In this document: positions 1 to 9,717 of the stretch, piece by piece | Position numbering within the stretch: position 1 is the first letter of the stretch | Layout of the letters: each line of letters begins with the position of its first letter | DNA from: Streptococcus suis | GTDB lineage: Bacteria; Bacillota; Bacilli; Lactobacillales; Streptococcaceae | DNA: 64,000 nt | Direction: 5' to 3' | NCBI RefSeq assembly: GCF_016775005.1 | Contig: NZ_JAEUXI010000001.1 | Coordinates: 372,001 to 436,000, forward strand | Notes under the pieces: generated by a model | Told to the model about the DNA's origin: nothing | Seen by the model: the letters and a program-made list of their open reading frames with translations, nothing else | Databases searched by the model: none | Made by a program: the position numbers and the translations under genes

Positions 1-276
1 GTTGAGATCTGAAACAGAGGTTGATAGATCTGCAACTGCAACGAACAAAGGATCGAGCGTAGATACTTTTCCATTGACGTCTTCTACCAATACGTTTGTC
101 TTAGCCAGCAATTCGTTGGCTTGGTAAAGGGTTACGTTGACATCACTAGTCAAGACCTTGAGGGTTTGTTGGGCTTCTTCTACAACGGCTGTAACCTTGC
201 GGAGCAAGAGAATCAAGTAGATAGCAATACCAACAAAGGATAGGGCAATCAAAAGGACTGCAATTTCAATCATCAT
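1..276 (-). CDS. DUF948 domain protein (partial, C-terminus outside window)
   Basis: The start ATG at 276-274 overlaps the lgt stop as ATGA, which indicates translational coupling at the end of the lgt operon. The visible product begins [20 protein letters not shown], a single N-terminal membrane segment. A Leu/Val/Thr-rich helical region follows, as in DUF948 (YtxG-like) small membrane proteins of Firmicutes. Its function is unknown, and the family is often annotated as general stress or envelope associated. The gene runs off the left edge, so about 90 residues are visible. Confidence 0.75.
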   Translation of the reverse strand, partial: MMIEIAVLLIALSFVGIAIYLILLLRKVTAVVEEAQQTLKVLTSDVNVTLYQANELLAKTNVLVEDVNGKVSTLDPLFVAVADLSTSVSDLN

Positions 277-1058
277 TCTTCTCCTTTTTCATAATAGGGA
301 ATACTGCTGTCGGATCTTCGATAGATAAATAGGGCTAATCCGACTAGAATCAAGAGGGCTGATAGCCATTGCGACACACGTAATCCCATAAAGAGAAGAC
401 TATCTGTTCGCATACCTTCAATCAACATCCGACCACTTCCGTACCATACCATATAGAAGAAGAGGATGTCACCCCGTTTAAGAAACTGAGGTTTCCGTCT
501 TAGCCAGCAAATCACGGCAAAGCCAAGCAGATTCCACAGGGATTCATATAAAAAGGTGGGAGTCCGATAGGCTCCATCAATATACATTTGATCACGGATA
601 AAAGCTGGTAGATAGTTCAAGTTTTCCACTGCCTGTCCGTATGCCTCTTGGTTGAAAAAATTTCCCCAGCGGCCAATGGCTTGTGCCAATAAGACTGACG
701 GAGCAACAATATCCAAGAAATCAAGCGTGTTGATGAAACGGCGACGGGTAAAGAAATAAAGAACCAAGGCTCCTGCAATGAGGCCGCCATAGATAGCAAT
801 TCCACCATTCCAAATGGCAAAGATAGAGGCTAGATTATCTTTATAGGTGTCCCAAGAAAAGGCCACATAGTAAAATCTTGCTCCGACCAAGGAAAGGGGG
901 AAACCGATGAGAATAAAATCGTAGATATCGTCAGCTTGGATCCGTCTTTTGGGTGCCTCCTTGGCAGCAAGATAGACACCTAGAATCAGCCCAGTCAAAA
1001 TACAGATGGCATACCAGCGTATTTGGAGGGGGCCAAGTTGGATGGCAATGGGATCCAT
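273..1058 (-). CDS. lgt: Prolipoprotein diacylglyceryl transferase
   Basis: Lgt transfers diacylglycerol from phosphatidylglycerol to the lipobox cysteine of prolipoproteins in the cytoplasmic membrane, the first step of lipoprotein maturation. The 261-residue product has the usual family length and about seven hydrophobic segments. The Lgt signature is at residues 129-138 ([10 protein letters not shown]), and a GGIAIYGG segment lies near residue 85. The start abuts the hprK stop, and the hprK-lgt-DUF948 order is the common streptococcal arrangement. Nothing unusual is seen. Confidence 0.97.
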   Translation of the reverse strand: MDPIAIQLGPLQIRWYAICILTGLILGVYLAAKEAPKRRIQADDIYDFILIGFPLSLVGARFYYVAFSWDTYKDNLASIFAIWNGGIAIYGGLIAGALVLYFFTRRRFINTLDFLDIVAPSVLLAQAIGRWGNFFNQEAYGQAVENLNYLPAFIRDQMYIDGAYRTPTFLYESLWNLLGFAVICWLRRKPQFLKRGDILFFYMVWYGSGRMLIEGMRTDSLLFMGLRVSQWLSALLILVGLALFIYRRSDSSIPYYEKGEE

Positions 1059-1996
1059 TAGTTCACCTCCTCTTCCTTATTGGATTCAATGAGGTTAGCG
1101 AGGCGCTCTTCAAAACTCTTGGTTGCATCGTAGCCCATCTGTTTAGCACGATAATTCATCGCAGCAGCTTCAATGACAACTGAAATGTTTCTGCCAGTCT
1201 TGACTGGGATGCGAATTTGGGGAATAGAGATTCCTGCAATTTCAATTGTATCTCCGCCGTTTCCTAAACGATCAAAAATCTTGCCTGTTTCATAATTTTC
1301 CAGATAAACAGCTAGTTGAACTTCGGATGATTCTTTAACGGCACTGGCTCCATACAAACTCATGATGTCGATAATACCAACTCCACGAATTTCTAATAAG
1401 TGGCGCAAGATTTCCGCAGGCTCGCCCCAAAGAGTCACATCATCTTTTGCATAGACATCGACACGGTCATCTGCAACGATTCGGTGGCCACGTTTGACCA
1501 ACTCAAGGCCAGTCTCACTCTTACCAATTCCAGAGTCGCCCTGAATTAAAACCCCCATACCATAGATATCCATCAAGACGCCGTGAACGCTGGTCCTCTG
1601 GGCCAAACGGCTGTCTAGATAAGAGGACAATTCTCCTGATAGGCGACTGGTTGCAGATTGGCCTTGTAAGATAGCAATGCCTTCTTCTTTAGCGGCGCGG
1701 TACATTTCTTCTGGAATTTCCAAACCGCGTGCAACAATCACAACTGGGGTCTGAGGCTGGAACATTTGGCGTAAAACCTGATAGCGGTTGTGGGCTGTCA
1801 TGGCCATCAAATAGGACCACTCCTTCATCCCGATCAGCTGGATCCGTTCTGGGGAGTAATAATCAAAATAGCCCGTCATTTCCAAACCTGGACGTGAGAT
1901 GTCTGATGTGGTGATTTCTTTTTGCAACAAGGCATCCGTCGAATACATGGGCTGAACACGAAGATTTTCAAGCAAATCTTTCACAAAAACTGTCAT
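1058..1996 (-). CDS. hprK: HPr kinase/phosphorylase
   Basis: HprK phosphorylates and dephosphorylates Ser46 of HPr and so sets CcpA-mediated carbon catabolite control. The product is 312 residues from the ATG at 1996, preceded by an AGGAGGG ribosome site. An upstream in-frame extension reaches 2116 but lacks homology and a ribosome site. The P-loop GDSGIGKS is at residues 153-160 and the HprK signature [10 protein letters not shown] begins near 202. A TATAAT-like box lies about 30 bases upstream, so hprK-lgt probably has its own promoter. Confidence 0.97.
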   Translation of the reverse strand: MTVFVKDLLENLRVQPMYSTDALLQKEITTSDISRPGLEMTGYFDYYSPERIQLIGMKEWSYLMAMTAHNRYQVLRQMFQPQTPVVIVARGLEIPEEMYRAAKEEGIAILQGQSATSRLSGELSSYLDSRLAQRTSVHGVLMDIYGMGVLIQGDSGIGKSETGLELVKRGHRIVADDRVDVYAKDDVTLWGEPAEILRHLLEIRGVGIIDIMSLYGASAVKESSEVQLAVYLENYETGKIFDRLGNGGDTIEIAGISIPQIRIPVKTGRNISVVIEAAAMNYRAKQMGYDATKSFEERLANLIESNKEEEVN

Positions 1997-2079
1997 AGAG
2001 CCCTCCTTTTCTTTTTTCCTATTATAACATAAGCTCGCTTGACTTGAACAGTTGAAGGGACCCTTCTGGAAGTATTTTT

Positions 2080-2114
2080 CAGAAAGAAAAGCCCACATCC
2101 GTTTCAGATGGGGC
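2080..2114 (-). terminator. Intrinsic terminator after the PspC gene
   Basis: On the minus strand a GCCC(C)ATC...GAT(GT)GGGC hairpin is followed by TTTTCTTTC. It lies just after the PspC-like stop and before the hprK promoter, so it separates the two units. Confidence 0.65.
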
Positions 2115-2140
2115 ATCTCTGTATCAGCTCATTCTCCACC

Positions 2141-2407
2141 TTATTTTTCAGACGACAGAGACTCAGCTTCTTTTATTTTTCGCGGTCCCAAGCCAAACTG
2201 TTCTGCTTCCCAATCCTCTCTATAAGGAAGGGCAAAACCTAAAATTAGATAGGTCAACAGTAGGCCCATTCCCAGTCTGCCCGAAAAAGCAACTAAAAGT
2301 ACAAAAGCCCAGCGTAGGACGGATACATTCCATGAAAATTTATCTGCCAAGCCTGCAAGAACCCCTCGCCAAACCTGACCCGTCCGTTTTCTAAAAAGCT
2401 TTAACAA
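2141..2407 (-). CDS. PspC domain membrane protein
   Basis: This is an 88-residue protein with the PspC-domain layout: a basic start (MLKLFRKRTGQVWRGVLAGL), the 'ADKF.W.VSVLRW' segment, and one or two membrane spans (about residues 32-60). PspC proteins sense or regulate envelope stress, but the partner in streptococci is not established. Its start overlaps the end of the upstream DUF4097-like gene by 17 bases, so the two are probably translated together. Confidence 0.85.
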   Translation of the reverse strand: MLKLFRKRTGQVWRGVLAGLADKFSWNVSVLRWAFVLLVAFSGRLGMGLLLTYLILGFALPYREDWEAEQFGLGPRKIKEAESLSSEK

Positions 2408-3161
2408 TTTCTTTTCCTCCTTTTAGCGTAATCGGGCTCCGATCTGTTTGAATTCGGACAAAAGCAGTTTCCTGACCAGCCCGATCACAAATAAAGGGAT
2501 TCGCTATCTTTTTACGATTAATGATCGACTGACCACTTTTGGCTTCCATTTTCCCCTTGATCCCCAATTGCTTACCAAGGTTGAGATGAATGGGAGCCAT
2601 TCTGACTTGGATAGACAGAGCCTGAGAACGACTACCGTCCAAGGTCAAACGAACGTCCTGTTGTTTTTCGTCCATCTGACTATGCACTGCCATATCTTCA
2701 AATGGAAGATAGTCCAGTCGCGCCTCCGCCTTTCCCAAATCCAAATCCAAAATGGACAACCAAGCCTCTGGCAAGGAAACCATTAATTGGCAACTAACTG
2801 CAGAAGAATAGTAAAGTCCCTTATTTTCTACAAAAAATTGTGGCAAGTCCTCTTCTCTAGTCTGACTAGGATAGACAATCTTGACCTGTAAATCGTCTGA
2901 TTTGGATTTGCCAAAAACCACTTTTCCACTGGTCAATCGAATAAAGAGGGACTCAATGCCTTGAAACTGGTAAGCCTGTTGCCGCTTGGTCGATGAAAAG
3001 ACCTTTAAACTCGGCAGAGAAAAAGATAGTTTGGCTTTTTCTTCCACAAACAACTGTTCTGGTCGCTCATCAAAGGTCAAAAAACAAGCCTTGGCTTCTT
3101 CCTTGGTTAAAACCCCTTTTTCATAGAGCTCCATCAAACGCTCTCTCTGTTGATAACTCAT
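2391..3161 (-). CDS. DUF4097-like/SHOCT-like envelope-associated protein
   Basis: This 256-residue protein opens with a short helical segment typical of regulators paired with PspC (QQRERLMELYEKGVLTKEEA). A beta-rich region with LDLDLGKAEARLDY-type repeats follows, resembling DUF4097/LiaG-like adhesin folds. There is no signal peptide or membrane span. It is the first gene of a two-gene unit with the PspC protein, with a GAGGTGA ribosome site and a TATACT -10 nearby. A role in envelope stress response is inferred from the partner only. Confidence 0.6.
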   Translation of the reverse strand: MSYQQRERLMELYEKGVLTKEEAKACFLTFDERPEQLFVEEKAKLSFSLPSLKVFSSTKRQQAYQFQGIESLFIRLTSGKVVFGKSKSDDLQVKIVYPSQTREEDLPQFFVENKGLYYSSAVSCQLMVSLPEAWLSILDLDLGKAEARLDYLPFEDMAVHSQMDEKQQDVRLTLDGSRSQALSIQVRMAPIHLNLGKQLGIKGKMEAKSGQSIINRKKIANPFICDRAGQETAFVRIQTDRSPITLKGGKEIVKAF

Positions 3162-3204
3162 GATGTCACCTCAATTCCCTTATAGTATATCACATTTGTC
3201 CACA

Positions 3205-3230
3205 AAAAAATCAGCCCGAGGACTGATTCT
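3205..3230 (-). terminator. Terminator after sprT-like gene
   Basis: The minus strand reads AATCAGTCCTCGGGCTGATT followed by a T-run, directly after the SprT-like stop. Confidence 0.75.
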
Positions 3231-3664
3231 TACCTGTCTTGCTTTAAAGCTCCTTTACAGCGCCCACAGCGGTATTTTTTTAGGTCAATACGGCGTCTCC
3301 GCTGGTAAATCTGCCCACAGGACTGGCAGGTGTACAACAGTGAAAGTTTGGCTGTCTGCTGGAGGCTGGGAGCATAGCGAAGGCCGTCCACCGCAACCAG
3401 TAGTTCCTTGAAGTCCTTATCCTTGTGCCGATAGCCTTTTTTCTCAAAGTAGAGATGATAATGGCAGAGCTCGTGGCGGACAATCTTACGAAAGACCTCT
3501 AAACCTTGCTCCTCCAAATGTTTGGGGTTAAAGTCCAAATTCCCATCTTTGGGAAAAAAGCGACCACCTGTCGACCGCAGTCGGCGATTCCAAACAGCTT
3601 GATGTCGAAATTCCTTACCGAAGTCCTCCAAGGACACCTGCTGCACATACTCAGTTAGATTCAC
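3230..3664 (-). CDS. SprT family zinc metalloprotease-like protein
   Basis: The 144-residue product has an HExxH motif (HELCH, residues 64-68) and a C-terminal zinc ribbon with Cys pairs at about 113/116 and 133/136. This is the SprT-like (YdcK) architecture of Firmicutes. Family members resemble the protease domain of SPRTN, but substrates in bacteria are unknown. Its start overlaps the end of tex by 14 bases, so it is translationally coupled to tex. Confidence 0.88.
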   Translation of the reverse strand: MNLTEYVQQVSLEDFGKEFRHQAVWNRRLRSTGGRFFPKDGNLDFNPKHLEEQGLEVFRKIVRHELCHYHLYFEKKGYRHKDKDFKELLVAVDGLRYAPSLQQTAKLSLLYTCQSCGQIYQRRRRIDLKKYRCGRCKGALKQDR

Positions 3665-5780
3665 GAGGAGCCACCAGGGTCAGGTTGACCTTCTCACGTT
3701 GCTCATCTAGCTTGTGGACCCATACAGTCACCAGGTCACCGACTGACACTACTTGGCTAGGGTGCTTGATGAAGTTCTTACTCATATTGGAGATGTGAAT
3801 GAGCCCGTCCTCATGGATACCGATATCAACAAAGGCTCCAAAATCGACGACGTTGCGGACTACTCCTTCTAACTTCTGTCCGATTTGCAAATCTTTGAAG
3901 TCCAAGACATCTTGACGAAGGACGGGTGCTGTAAATTCATCCCGCATATCCCGACCAGGCTTGAGCAAGTCTGCGATGATGTCCTTCAAGGTCTCCTGAC
4001 CGACACCAATTTTTTCAGCCGTTTCTGCGATAGTCACCTGCTTTAATTTTTCCTGCGCAGCTGCATCTATATGGTCAATGCCTAGGAGTGCCAACAAGTT
4101 CTCTACAGCCTTGTAAGACTCGGGGTGCACGCCAGTATTGTCCAAAAAGTTGGTCGCATCTGGAATCCTCAAGAAACCTGCAGCTTGCTCAAAGGCCTTA
4201 TCGCCCAAACGCGGAACCTTCTTGAGCTGCTGACGCGAAGTCAGGGCACCATTTTCCTCGCGGTACTTGACGATGTTCTCCGAAATGGTCTTGTTAAGAC
4301 CGGCCACGTGGGCAAGGAGGGCAGGACTGGCTGTATTGACATTGACACCGACCTGGTTGACCACCGTATCGACCACAAAGTCCAGACTTTCCGACAGGAG
4401 CTTCTGGTTGACATCGTGCTGGTACTGGCCGACACCAATCGACTTGGGATCGATTTTGACCAGCTCAGCCAGAGGGTCTTGCAGACGGCGGGCTATGGAA
4501 ATGGCAGAGCGTTTTTCGACGGTCAGGTCTGGAAACTCTGTTCTCGCCAGTTCAGAAGCTGAGTAAACAGAGGCTCCGCTTTCATTGACGATGACATAAG
4601 AAACCGCTGGAAAATCCTTAAGCAAATCAGCAACGAAAGCCTCCGACTCACGGCTGGCAGTCCCGTTTCCGATGGCAATGATTTCCACTTGGTATTGCCC
4701 AATCAAGTCTGCCAAGTCTTTCTTGGCTTGGGCAATCTGGGCCTGAGAAGCAGGTTTGACAGGATGAATAACCTGGGTGGTCAAGAGTTTACCAGTCTGA
4801 TCCACTACCGCCAACTTGGCCCCTGTCCGAAAGGCTGGGTCAAAGCCCAATACCATTTTTCCTTTTAAAGGCGGTACAAGGAGCAAGTTGCGCAGATTGT
4901 CTGAGAAGAGGGCGATGGCTCCTTCTTCTGCACTTTCCGTCAACTCGGTCCGAATGCGGCGCTCCATGGCTGGAATGATTTTTTTCTTAACAGCTTGATT
5001 GATGGCATCTGCGATGTAGGCATTTTTCTGCGGAAAACGGACTTCAAAGAAACGGATGATTTTATCTATATTATGCTCAAAACCAACTTTCAAGGCACCG
5101 ATTTTCTCACCACGGTTAAGGGCCAGGGTCCGATAGCCCTGCATTTTGGCAACATTTTCAGAAAAATCATAGTACATCTGGAAGACTAGCTTTTCATCTG
5201 CTTCCTGATCTTTCAATTCGGAATACAGACTGGAATTGGTCTGGATTTCATGGTAGGTCCAAGCCCGAAGCTTGGCATCTTCTGAAATGGCTTCAACCAA
5301 GATGTCAACTGCCCCTGCTAGACAGGCTTGTGCCGTAGCAAAGCCGTCACAAATAAAGTTAGCCGCCTGCGTTTCCAAGTCAGCTACATTTTGCAAAATC
5401 AGACGTGCCAATGGAAACAGCCCTGCTTCACGCGCCACTGTTGCCTTAGTGCGGCGTTTTTCCTTATAAGGTAGGTAGAGTTCCTCGACATCTGCTAGCT
5501 TTTCCGCTTCTTCAATAGCCTGACGGAGTTGGTCGGACAACTTGCCTTGTTCTTCAATCTTGGCAAGAACCGTCTCTTTTCGGTCTGCCAAAGCCGTCAA
5601 AGCCTTGTCGCGATCAATAATGGCCTTGATGACCACCTCGTCCAAGTTCCCCGTTGCTTCCTTACGGTAGCGAGCGATAAAGGGAATGGTATTGCCTTCA
5701 GCTGTCAAGGTCAACACCGTATCGATTTGTTTCAAACTAACGCCCAATTCCTGGGCAATTTTCAAATATTTATCTTCCAT
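3651..5780 (-). CDS. tex: Tex family RNA-binding transcription accessory protein
   Basis: Tex is a nucleic-acid-binding protein with a YqgF-like RNase H-fold domain, helix-hairpin-helix motifs and a C-terminal S1 domain. The 709-residue product shows these in order: N-terminal helical region, YqgF-like part ([16 protein letters not shown] near residue 315), HhH segment ([17 protein letters not shown]) and S1 domain (about 632-705, [16 protein letters not shown]). No Shine-Dalgarno sequence precedes the ATG. Instead an extended -10 lies 7 bases upstream, so the mRNA may be leaderless. The role in transcription fidelity or toxin expression is family knowledge only. Confidence 0.95.
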   Translation of the reverse strand: MEDKYLKIAQELGVSLKQIDTVLTLTAEGNTIPFIARYRKEATGNLDEVVIKAIIDRDKALTALADRKETVLAKIEEQGKLSDQLRQAIEEAEKLADVEELYLPYKEKRRTKATVAREAGLFPLARLILQNVADLETQAANFICDGFATAQACLAGAVDILVEAISEDAKLRAWTYHEIQTNSSLYSELKDQEADEKLVFQMYYDFSENVAKMQGYRTLALNRGEKIGALKVGFEHNIDKIIRFFEVRFPQKNAYIADAINQAVKKKIIPAMERRIRTELTESAEEGAIALFSDNLRNLLLVPPLKGKMVLGFDPAFRTGAKLAVVDQTGKLLTTQVIHPVKPASQAQIAQAKKDLADLIGQYQVEIIAIGNGTASRESEAFVADLLKDFPAVSYVIVNESGASVYSASELARTEFPDLTVEKRSAISIARRLQDPLAELVKIDPKSIGVGQYQHDVNQKLLSESLDFVVDTVVNQVGVNVNTASPALLAHVAGLNKTISENIVKYREENGALTSRQQLKKVPRLGDKAFEQAAGFLRIPDATNFLDNTGVHPESYKAVENLLALLGIDHIDAAAQEKLKQVTIAETAEKIGVGQETLKDIIADLLKPGRDMRDEFTAPVLRQDVLDFKDLQIGQKLEGVVRNVVDFGAFVDIGIHEDGLIHISNMSKNFIKHPSQVVSVGDLVTVWVHKLDEQREKVNLTLVAPRESN

Positions 5781-5796
5781 ACTTACTATTATAGCA
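5781..5796 (-). promoter_or_regulatory. Extended -10 giving a likely leaderless tex mRNA
   Basis: On the minus strand TGCTATAAT is followed by AGTAAGT and then the tex ATG. A start site 6-7 bases after the -10 would fall at or next to the initiation codon. No ribosome site is present. Confidence 0.6.
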
Positions 5797-5823
5797 TGAA
5801 ACAGGGGTAAATTTGCTTAATAG

Positions 5824-5849
5824 AAAAAGCATACGGCTCTACCGCATAC
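5824..5849 (-). terminator. Terminator after aldo/keto reductase
   Basis: The minus strand reads GTATGCGG-tagag-CCGTATGC followed by TTTTTCT. The stem has 8 pairs including two G-U. Confidence 0.7.
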
Positions 5850-5866
5850 TCTTTCCAATGAGTCAG

Positions 5867-6709
5867 TTAAAATCCTGCTTGGTCTGGATCCAGCCAGCCC
5901 TTAACTCCTTCAAGCTTATCCAACTGGGCTATAGCCTCAGGGCTAATCGACAGGTCAGCAATATCTAGGTTAGCCTTTATATTTTCTGGGCTGGTTGATT
6001 TTGGCAATGGCAGAAAGCCCTTATCTAAAGACCAAGCCAGTGCCAATTGAGCCACGCTGCAGCCTGCTTCTTTAGCTAGTTCTGCTGCTTCTTGGCTTTG
6101 GAAAAGTGTGCCTGTCCCAAATGGGCTATAGGCCTCCAAGAGAATGCCTTTGGCTTTGCAGTAGGCGACTAATTCTGTCTGAGGCGTTCCTGGTGCCAGC
6201 ATGATCTGGTTGACCATGGGTGTGATTTCAGCCGTTTCAAGCAAGCTCTCAAGGTGATGTTCCATAAAGTTCGAGACACCAATAGCCTTGACCTTGCCTT
6301 CTTTGTAAAGGATTTCTAAGGCAGACCAAACTTGGGCATTCCTTTCTTTCCAGCCGATACCGTCACGAATAGCCTTCGGATTTGGCCAGTGGATAAGGAG
6401 TAGGTCCAGATAGTCCACTCCTAGCTTTGTCATAGACTCCTCAACAGATGCTAGCGTATCCTCCACACCGATCTTGTCATTCCAGACCTTTGTAGTCAGG
6501 AAAATGTCCTCACGAGCCAGTCCACTGTCTGCCAGTGCCTGTCCGACGCTAGCTTCATTGCCGTAAATCTGTGCCGTGTCAATGTGGCGATAGCCAGCTT
6601 CTAAGGCGTAGAGAACAGCACGGTGAGCCTCTTCTCCGTCAGGAATTTGCCAAGTCCCAAAACCAATTTTTGGAATGGTGACGCCGTTTGTTAATTGATA
6701 GGTTTCCAT
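5867..6709 (-). CDS. Aldo/keto reductase
   Basis: This NADPH-dependent oxidoreductase of the AKR superfamily is 280 residues from the ATG at 6709, which follows a GGAGG-like site. A longer reading to 6748 has no homologous residues. The catalytic tetrad is visible at D44 and Y49 (HIDTAQIYGNE), K74 (LTTKVW) and H107 (LLIHWP). The C-terminal cofactor loop LPKSTSPENIKAN is also present. It is most like the 2,5-diketo-gluconate reductase/YtbE type. The substrate cannot be told from the sequence. Confidence 0.93.
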   Translation of the reverse strand: METYQLTNGVTIPKIGFGTWQIPDGEEAHRAVLYALEAGYRHIDTAQIYGNEASVGQALADSGLAREDIFLTTKVWNDKIGVEDTLASVEESMTKLGVDYLDLLLIHWPNPKAIRDGIGWKERNAQVWSALEILYKEGKVKAIGVSNFMEHHLESLLETAEITPMVNQIMLAPGTPQTELVAYCKAKGILLEAYSPFGTGTLFQSQEAAELAKEAGCSVAQLALAWSLDKGFLPLPKSTSPENIKANLDIADLSISPEAIAQLDKLEGVKGWLDPDQAGF

Positions 6710-6767
6710 AGAAAGCCTCCTTGTTTTATTTCTTTTATTATAAACCAATTTGTCAGCACTTACAAAA

Positions 6768-6792
6768 GAAAAAGGCGACTAAAGCCGCCAAT
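6768..6792 (-). terminator. Terminator after queT
   Basis: The minus strand GGCGGCT-tt-AGTCGCC hairpin is followed by TTTTTCTTTT, just after the queT stop. Confidence 0.7.
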
Positions 6793-6795
6793 TCT

Positions 6796-7305
6796 TTACA
6801 AAGAAAGTCGTTTCGCAATACGTTCAATAACGAGGGAACCCACTAACAGAGACACTAGTTCCCCTGTTGCAGTTGTCAACCATGTCAGAAAGAAAGGCAA
6901 ATCATACAGAACTTTCAATTCCAAAGCGATGGTAAACATAGTCGCCGCAAAAAAGAATGAGAAATAAAAGAATGCCTTATTAAACAAGCCACCAAAGAGG
7001 TAGTCTTTCTTGTATTTTTCAAAGAGGATAACCCCAACTGTGACAAAAATCAAGGTTGAAAATCCACCAACAAAAAGGTCAATCACCCCAAAACCAATCA
7101 AGTTTGAAATCATACAGCCGATGGTCACAGCGAAGATATATTTGCGATTATAGAAAGCCAAGAAATTGAGCATTTCTGACAAGCGGAACTGAATAGCACC
7201 AAATGACATGGCATTCAAGGGCGGTGTCAAGGTAAGAGCTACATAGATAGCCGCAATCAGAGCAATTTCTGCCATATCTTTGGCAGTCCATTTAGATGTT
7301 TTCAT
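6796..7305 (-). CDS. queT: QueT-type queuosine precursor transporter subunit
   Basis: This 169-residue hydrophobic protein of the QueT/COG4708 family has about five membrane segments and begins KWTAKDMAEIALIAAIYVAL. QueT is the predicted substrate-specific (S) component of an ECF transporter importing preQ1 or a related 7-deazaguanine. The ECF energy module is not in this window. The assignment is strongly supported by the preQ1-II riboswitch that overlaps its ribosome site. The gene stands alone between a promoter and a terminator. Confidence 0.93.
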   Translation of the reverse strand: MKTSKWTAKDMAEIALIAAIYVALTLTPPLNAMSFGAIQFRLSEMLNFLAFYNRKYIFAVTIGCMISNLIGFGVIDLFVGGFSTLIFVTVGVILFEKYKKDYLFGGLFNKAFFYFSFFFAATMFTIALELKVLYDLPFFLTWLTTATGELVSLLVGSLVIERIAKRLSL

Positions 7306-7310
7306 AAAAA

Positions 7311-7365
7311 TTCTCCTTTAGCAAGATGCTTAAAATATGCTTGGGTAAAGTGAGCAAGCCCCAAG
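7311..7365 (-). promoter_or_regulatory. preQ1-II riboswitch controlling queT
   Basis: Reading the minus strand from 7365, the leader has CTTGGGG...ACCCAAG (P1) enclosing a pyrimidine-rich loop. The conserved CATATT follows, then a small AGC-atctt-GCT hairpin, then AAAGGAGAA containing the ribosome site 5 bases before the queT ATG. This order matches the preQ1-II (COG4708 motif) pseudoknot, in which ligand binding hides the ribosome site. Its position before queT is the known context in Streptococcaceae. An extended -10 (TGCTATACT, 7395-7403) is the likely promoter. Confidence 0.92.
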
Positions 7366-7394
7366 GGTCATTGATTTTCTCAACAACGTTGTCT

Positions 7395-7403
7395 AGTATA
7401 GCA
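7395..7403 (-). promoter_or_regulatory. Extended -10 of queT
   Basis: The minus strand has TGCTATACT about 25-30 bases upstream of the riboswitch P1 helix. No clear -35 is seen. Confidence 0.5.
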
Positions 7404-7434
7404 TAAATGAGAGAAAAATGATAGACTAGTTCTT

Positions 7435-7869
7435 ATGAAAAAACTATTTTATCAACTCATACATAATGAAGTCATTCTTTATTTGATTGCAGGAGTCGCT
7501 GCAACACTTGTCTATATGGTCACTCGGATGGGGCTATTTTTAGTTATCCCTTCCATTCTCCTTGTTACCCTCTTGGCAAATGCTGTCGCCATTCTCTTTG
7601 CCTTCTGGACCAACGATCGGTTCGTTTTCAAACAGGATAGAGAGGGCTGGCCACAGCGTCTTGTCAAATTTGTATCTGCCCGTATCCTCACACTGGTTTT
7701 AGACATGTTTTTAGCCTATTTACTGGTACAAGCCTACCCACAATGGATTGGACAATTCGTCAACAATGACATCTCACTAGTCAACGCCATCGCGACACTC
7801 TTCTCACAAGTGCTGGTCATCGTACTCAACTATTTCTTGAGTAAGTTATTTATTTTTACAAAAAAATAG
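7435..7869 (+). CDS. GtrA family membrane protein
   Basis: The 144-residue product has four predicted membrane segments and the GtrA/DPMS pattern: N-terminal YLIAGVAATLV, central FAFWTNDRFVFK, and C-terminal QVLVIVLNYFLSKLFIF. GtrA-like proteins are thought to flip or present polyprenyl-linked sugars for cell-surface glycosylation. No glycosyltransferase gene is adjacent, so its target is unknown. It diverges from queT and ends at a bidirectional terminator shared with the YihY gene. Confidence 0.88.
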   Translation: MKKLFYQLIHNEVILYLIAGVAATLVYMVTRMGLFLVIPSILLVTLLANAVAILFAFWTNDRFVFKQDREGWPQRLVKFVSARILTLVLDMFLAYLLVQAYPQWIGQFVNNDISLVNAIATLFSQVLVIVLNYFLSKLFIFTKK

Positions 7870-7894
7870 ACTGGATTTTTTCCAGTCTATTTAT
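7863..7894. terminator. Bidirectional terminator between GtrA and YihY genes
   Basis: AAATAGACTGGA-ttttt-TCCAGTCTATTT forms a perfect 12-base stem with A/T runs on both sides. It serves the convergent genes. Confidence 0.85.
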
Positions 7895-8814
7895 GTTTCA
7901 TCAACGTTGGTAAACCGTGCTTTTATCCTGTTCAAGATGGAGACGAAATCTCCATCCCGCGCGGTGAATTCTTCTACTTTCCGGCTTTGATAGGAAGCGT
8001 TTAGGACGGCTCCTACTATCAAGAGATTGGCCATAAAAACAAACCAGAGCATCAAAACTAGGAAGATAACTGAGGTCACAAATCGAAAATCCAAGAGTTT
8101 GCTGGCATAGGCATCCACATACAAGCCAAACAAGCGTCCTACCGTTCCAAGGGTAAGGACGACAAAGATTGCTCCTGGCAGGACATAGCGGATTTTTCGG
8201 ATACGGACATTTGGCAAGAAGAAATACAGCATGAGCAGGGCTACAAATAGGACTATCAAGGCCAGGTATTGACTCTGACTCACCAAACTGGCCCATAATT
8301 TACTTTCAATTCCAAACTGCCGCGTCAATAACTGAGCCAGGCTATTTCCAAAGGCAAGGACAAGGGCTCCCAAGGTGATAATGATCTGTAGACCAATGCC
8401 TAAAAATATCCCCACCAAGCGCCCGATGATAAAGTCCCTATGCTTACTGACTCCATAAGCCTTATTGACTGCCTTTTGTAAGACCGACATGCTCTTTGAA
8501 ATCGTCCAGAGAGTGGTCAGGATGGAAAAGCCCAACCAGGTATTGGAAGGCTGGGTCAACACATTGGTCACAATATGAACCACACTAGGGTAGAGACTGG
8601 CAGGAAATAGGTCTTCCAAGATGGTCAAAATCTGCGTCACATCGATAGACAGATAAGGCAGCAAACTTCCAAGGGTCATTAAGATGGGGAAAATGGAAAT
8701 AATCAGATAGTAAGCTACTGCCACACTTGTCAATTCCAATTCTGCCGATTGATAAAACGCAAAAAAGGAGGAAATGAAGTCGAGACACTTGCTTTTCCAA
8801 CTCGTCTTCTTCAT
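7891..8814 (-). CDS. YihY/virulence factor BrkB family membrane protein
   Basis: The 307-residue integral membrane protein has about six hydrophobic segments and the family's AYYLIISIFPILMTL and FGFxxLYVDAYASKLL-like regions. The family was once misnamed RNase BN; its actual function is unknown. The ribosome site AAAGGAGGAAAACATG is strong. It follows map by about 40 bases on the same strand and may be cotranscribed. Confidence 0.9.
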   Translation of the reverse strand: MKKTSWKSKCLDFISSFFAFYQSAELELTSVAVAYYLIISIFPILMTLGSLLPYLSIDVTQILTILEDLFPASLYPSVVHIVTNVLTQPSNTWLGFSILTTLWTISKSMSVLQKAVNKAYGVSKHRDFIIGRLVGIFLGIGLQIIITLGALVLAFGNSLAQLLTRQFGIESKLWASLVSQSQYLALIVLFVALLMLYFFLPNVRIRKIRYVLPGAIFVVLTLGTVGRLFGLYVDAYASKLLDFRFVTSVIFLVLMLWFVFMANLLIVGAVLNASYQSRKVEEFTARDGDFVSILNRIKARFTNVDET

Positions 8815-8856
8815 GTTTTCCTCCTTTCAATTGCATTTCAACTCAATTGCACTTCG

Positions 8857-9717
8857 TTAGTAGCTACCTTCTTCTCCTTGGCTAGTCAAAATAACTGGTC
8901 CATCCTTGGTAATGACAAATTGGTGTTCGTACTGGCAAGACAAGCCACCATCAAGCGTCTTATGAGCCCAACCTGTCTTCATATCAGTATCGATTTCCCA
9001 AGTACCTGTATTAATCATTGGCTCGATGGTCAAAACCATGCCCTCACGCAAGCGAAGTCCACGTCCTTTTGTTCCGTAGTGAGGAACCATTGGCTCTTCG
9101 TGGAAGGTTGGACCAACTCCATGACCGACTAAGTCACGAACAACACCATAACCAAGTCCTTCGGCATATTCTTGGATAGCCGCACCGATATCACCGATAC
9201 GATTGCCAACAACTGCTTGCTCAATACCGCGATATAAGCATTCCTTGGTCACATCCATCAAATTTTGTACTTCTTCCGAAACCTGACCTACTGCATAGGC
9301 CCAGCAGGAATCCGCACAACCACCACGATAAGATTGGGTGATTTTCTTCATAGCCTTGACATCATTAAAATTGAGCTTAGACACGTCAACAACTGATTTG
9401 TCCAATGGCTCACTGAGAACCATATCGACCTTGAGCAAATCCCCTTCTTTCAGTTTGTAATGACGTGGGAAGGCATGGGCCACTTCATCGTTGAGCCCAC
9501 AACAAGTCGCATATGGATAGTCCATCAACTCACCATCAACACCAATTTGAAGAGGCAGGACATTTTTCTCTTTACAGGTTTTGCGGACATATTCTTCTAC
9601 TTCCCACATGTCCACACCTGGTTTAATCAGGTCACGCAAACCAATATGGATACCCGCTAGCACATCACCAGCACGGTTCATTGCATCAATTTCTCGTTGT
9701 GATTTAATGGTAATCAT
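8857..9717 (-). CDS. map: Methionine aminopeptidase, type I
   Basis: MAP removes the initiator Met from nascent proteins. The 286-residue product carries the metal ligands in order: Asp in KVDMVL, Asp in CADSCWAY, His in VGHGVG, Glu in LTIEPMI and Glu in YEHQFV. The two Asp ligands are normally about 11 residues apart, but here they are separated by about 40. This is an insert characteristic of streptococcal MetAP1. Its start overlaps the GNAT stop by 14 bases, so the two genes form one unit. Confidence 0.96.
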   Translation of the reverse strand: MITIKSQREIDAMNRAGDVLAGIHIGLRDLIKPGVDMWEVEEYVRKTCKEKNVLPLQIGVDGELMDYPYATCCGLNDEVAHAFPRHYKLKEGDLLKVDMVLSEPLDKSVVDVSKLNFNDVKAMKKITQSYRGGCADSCWAYAVGQVSEEVQNLMDVTKECLYRGIEQAVVGNRIGDIGAAIQEYAEGLGYGVVRDLVGHGVGPTFHEEPMVPHYGTKGRGLRLREGMVLTIEPMINTGTWEIDTDMKTGWAHKTLDGGLSCQYEHQFVITKDGPVILTSQGEEGSY

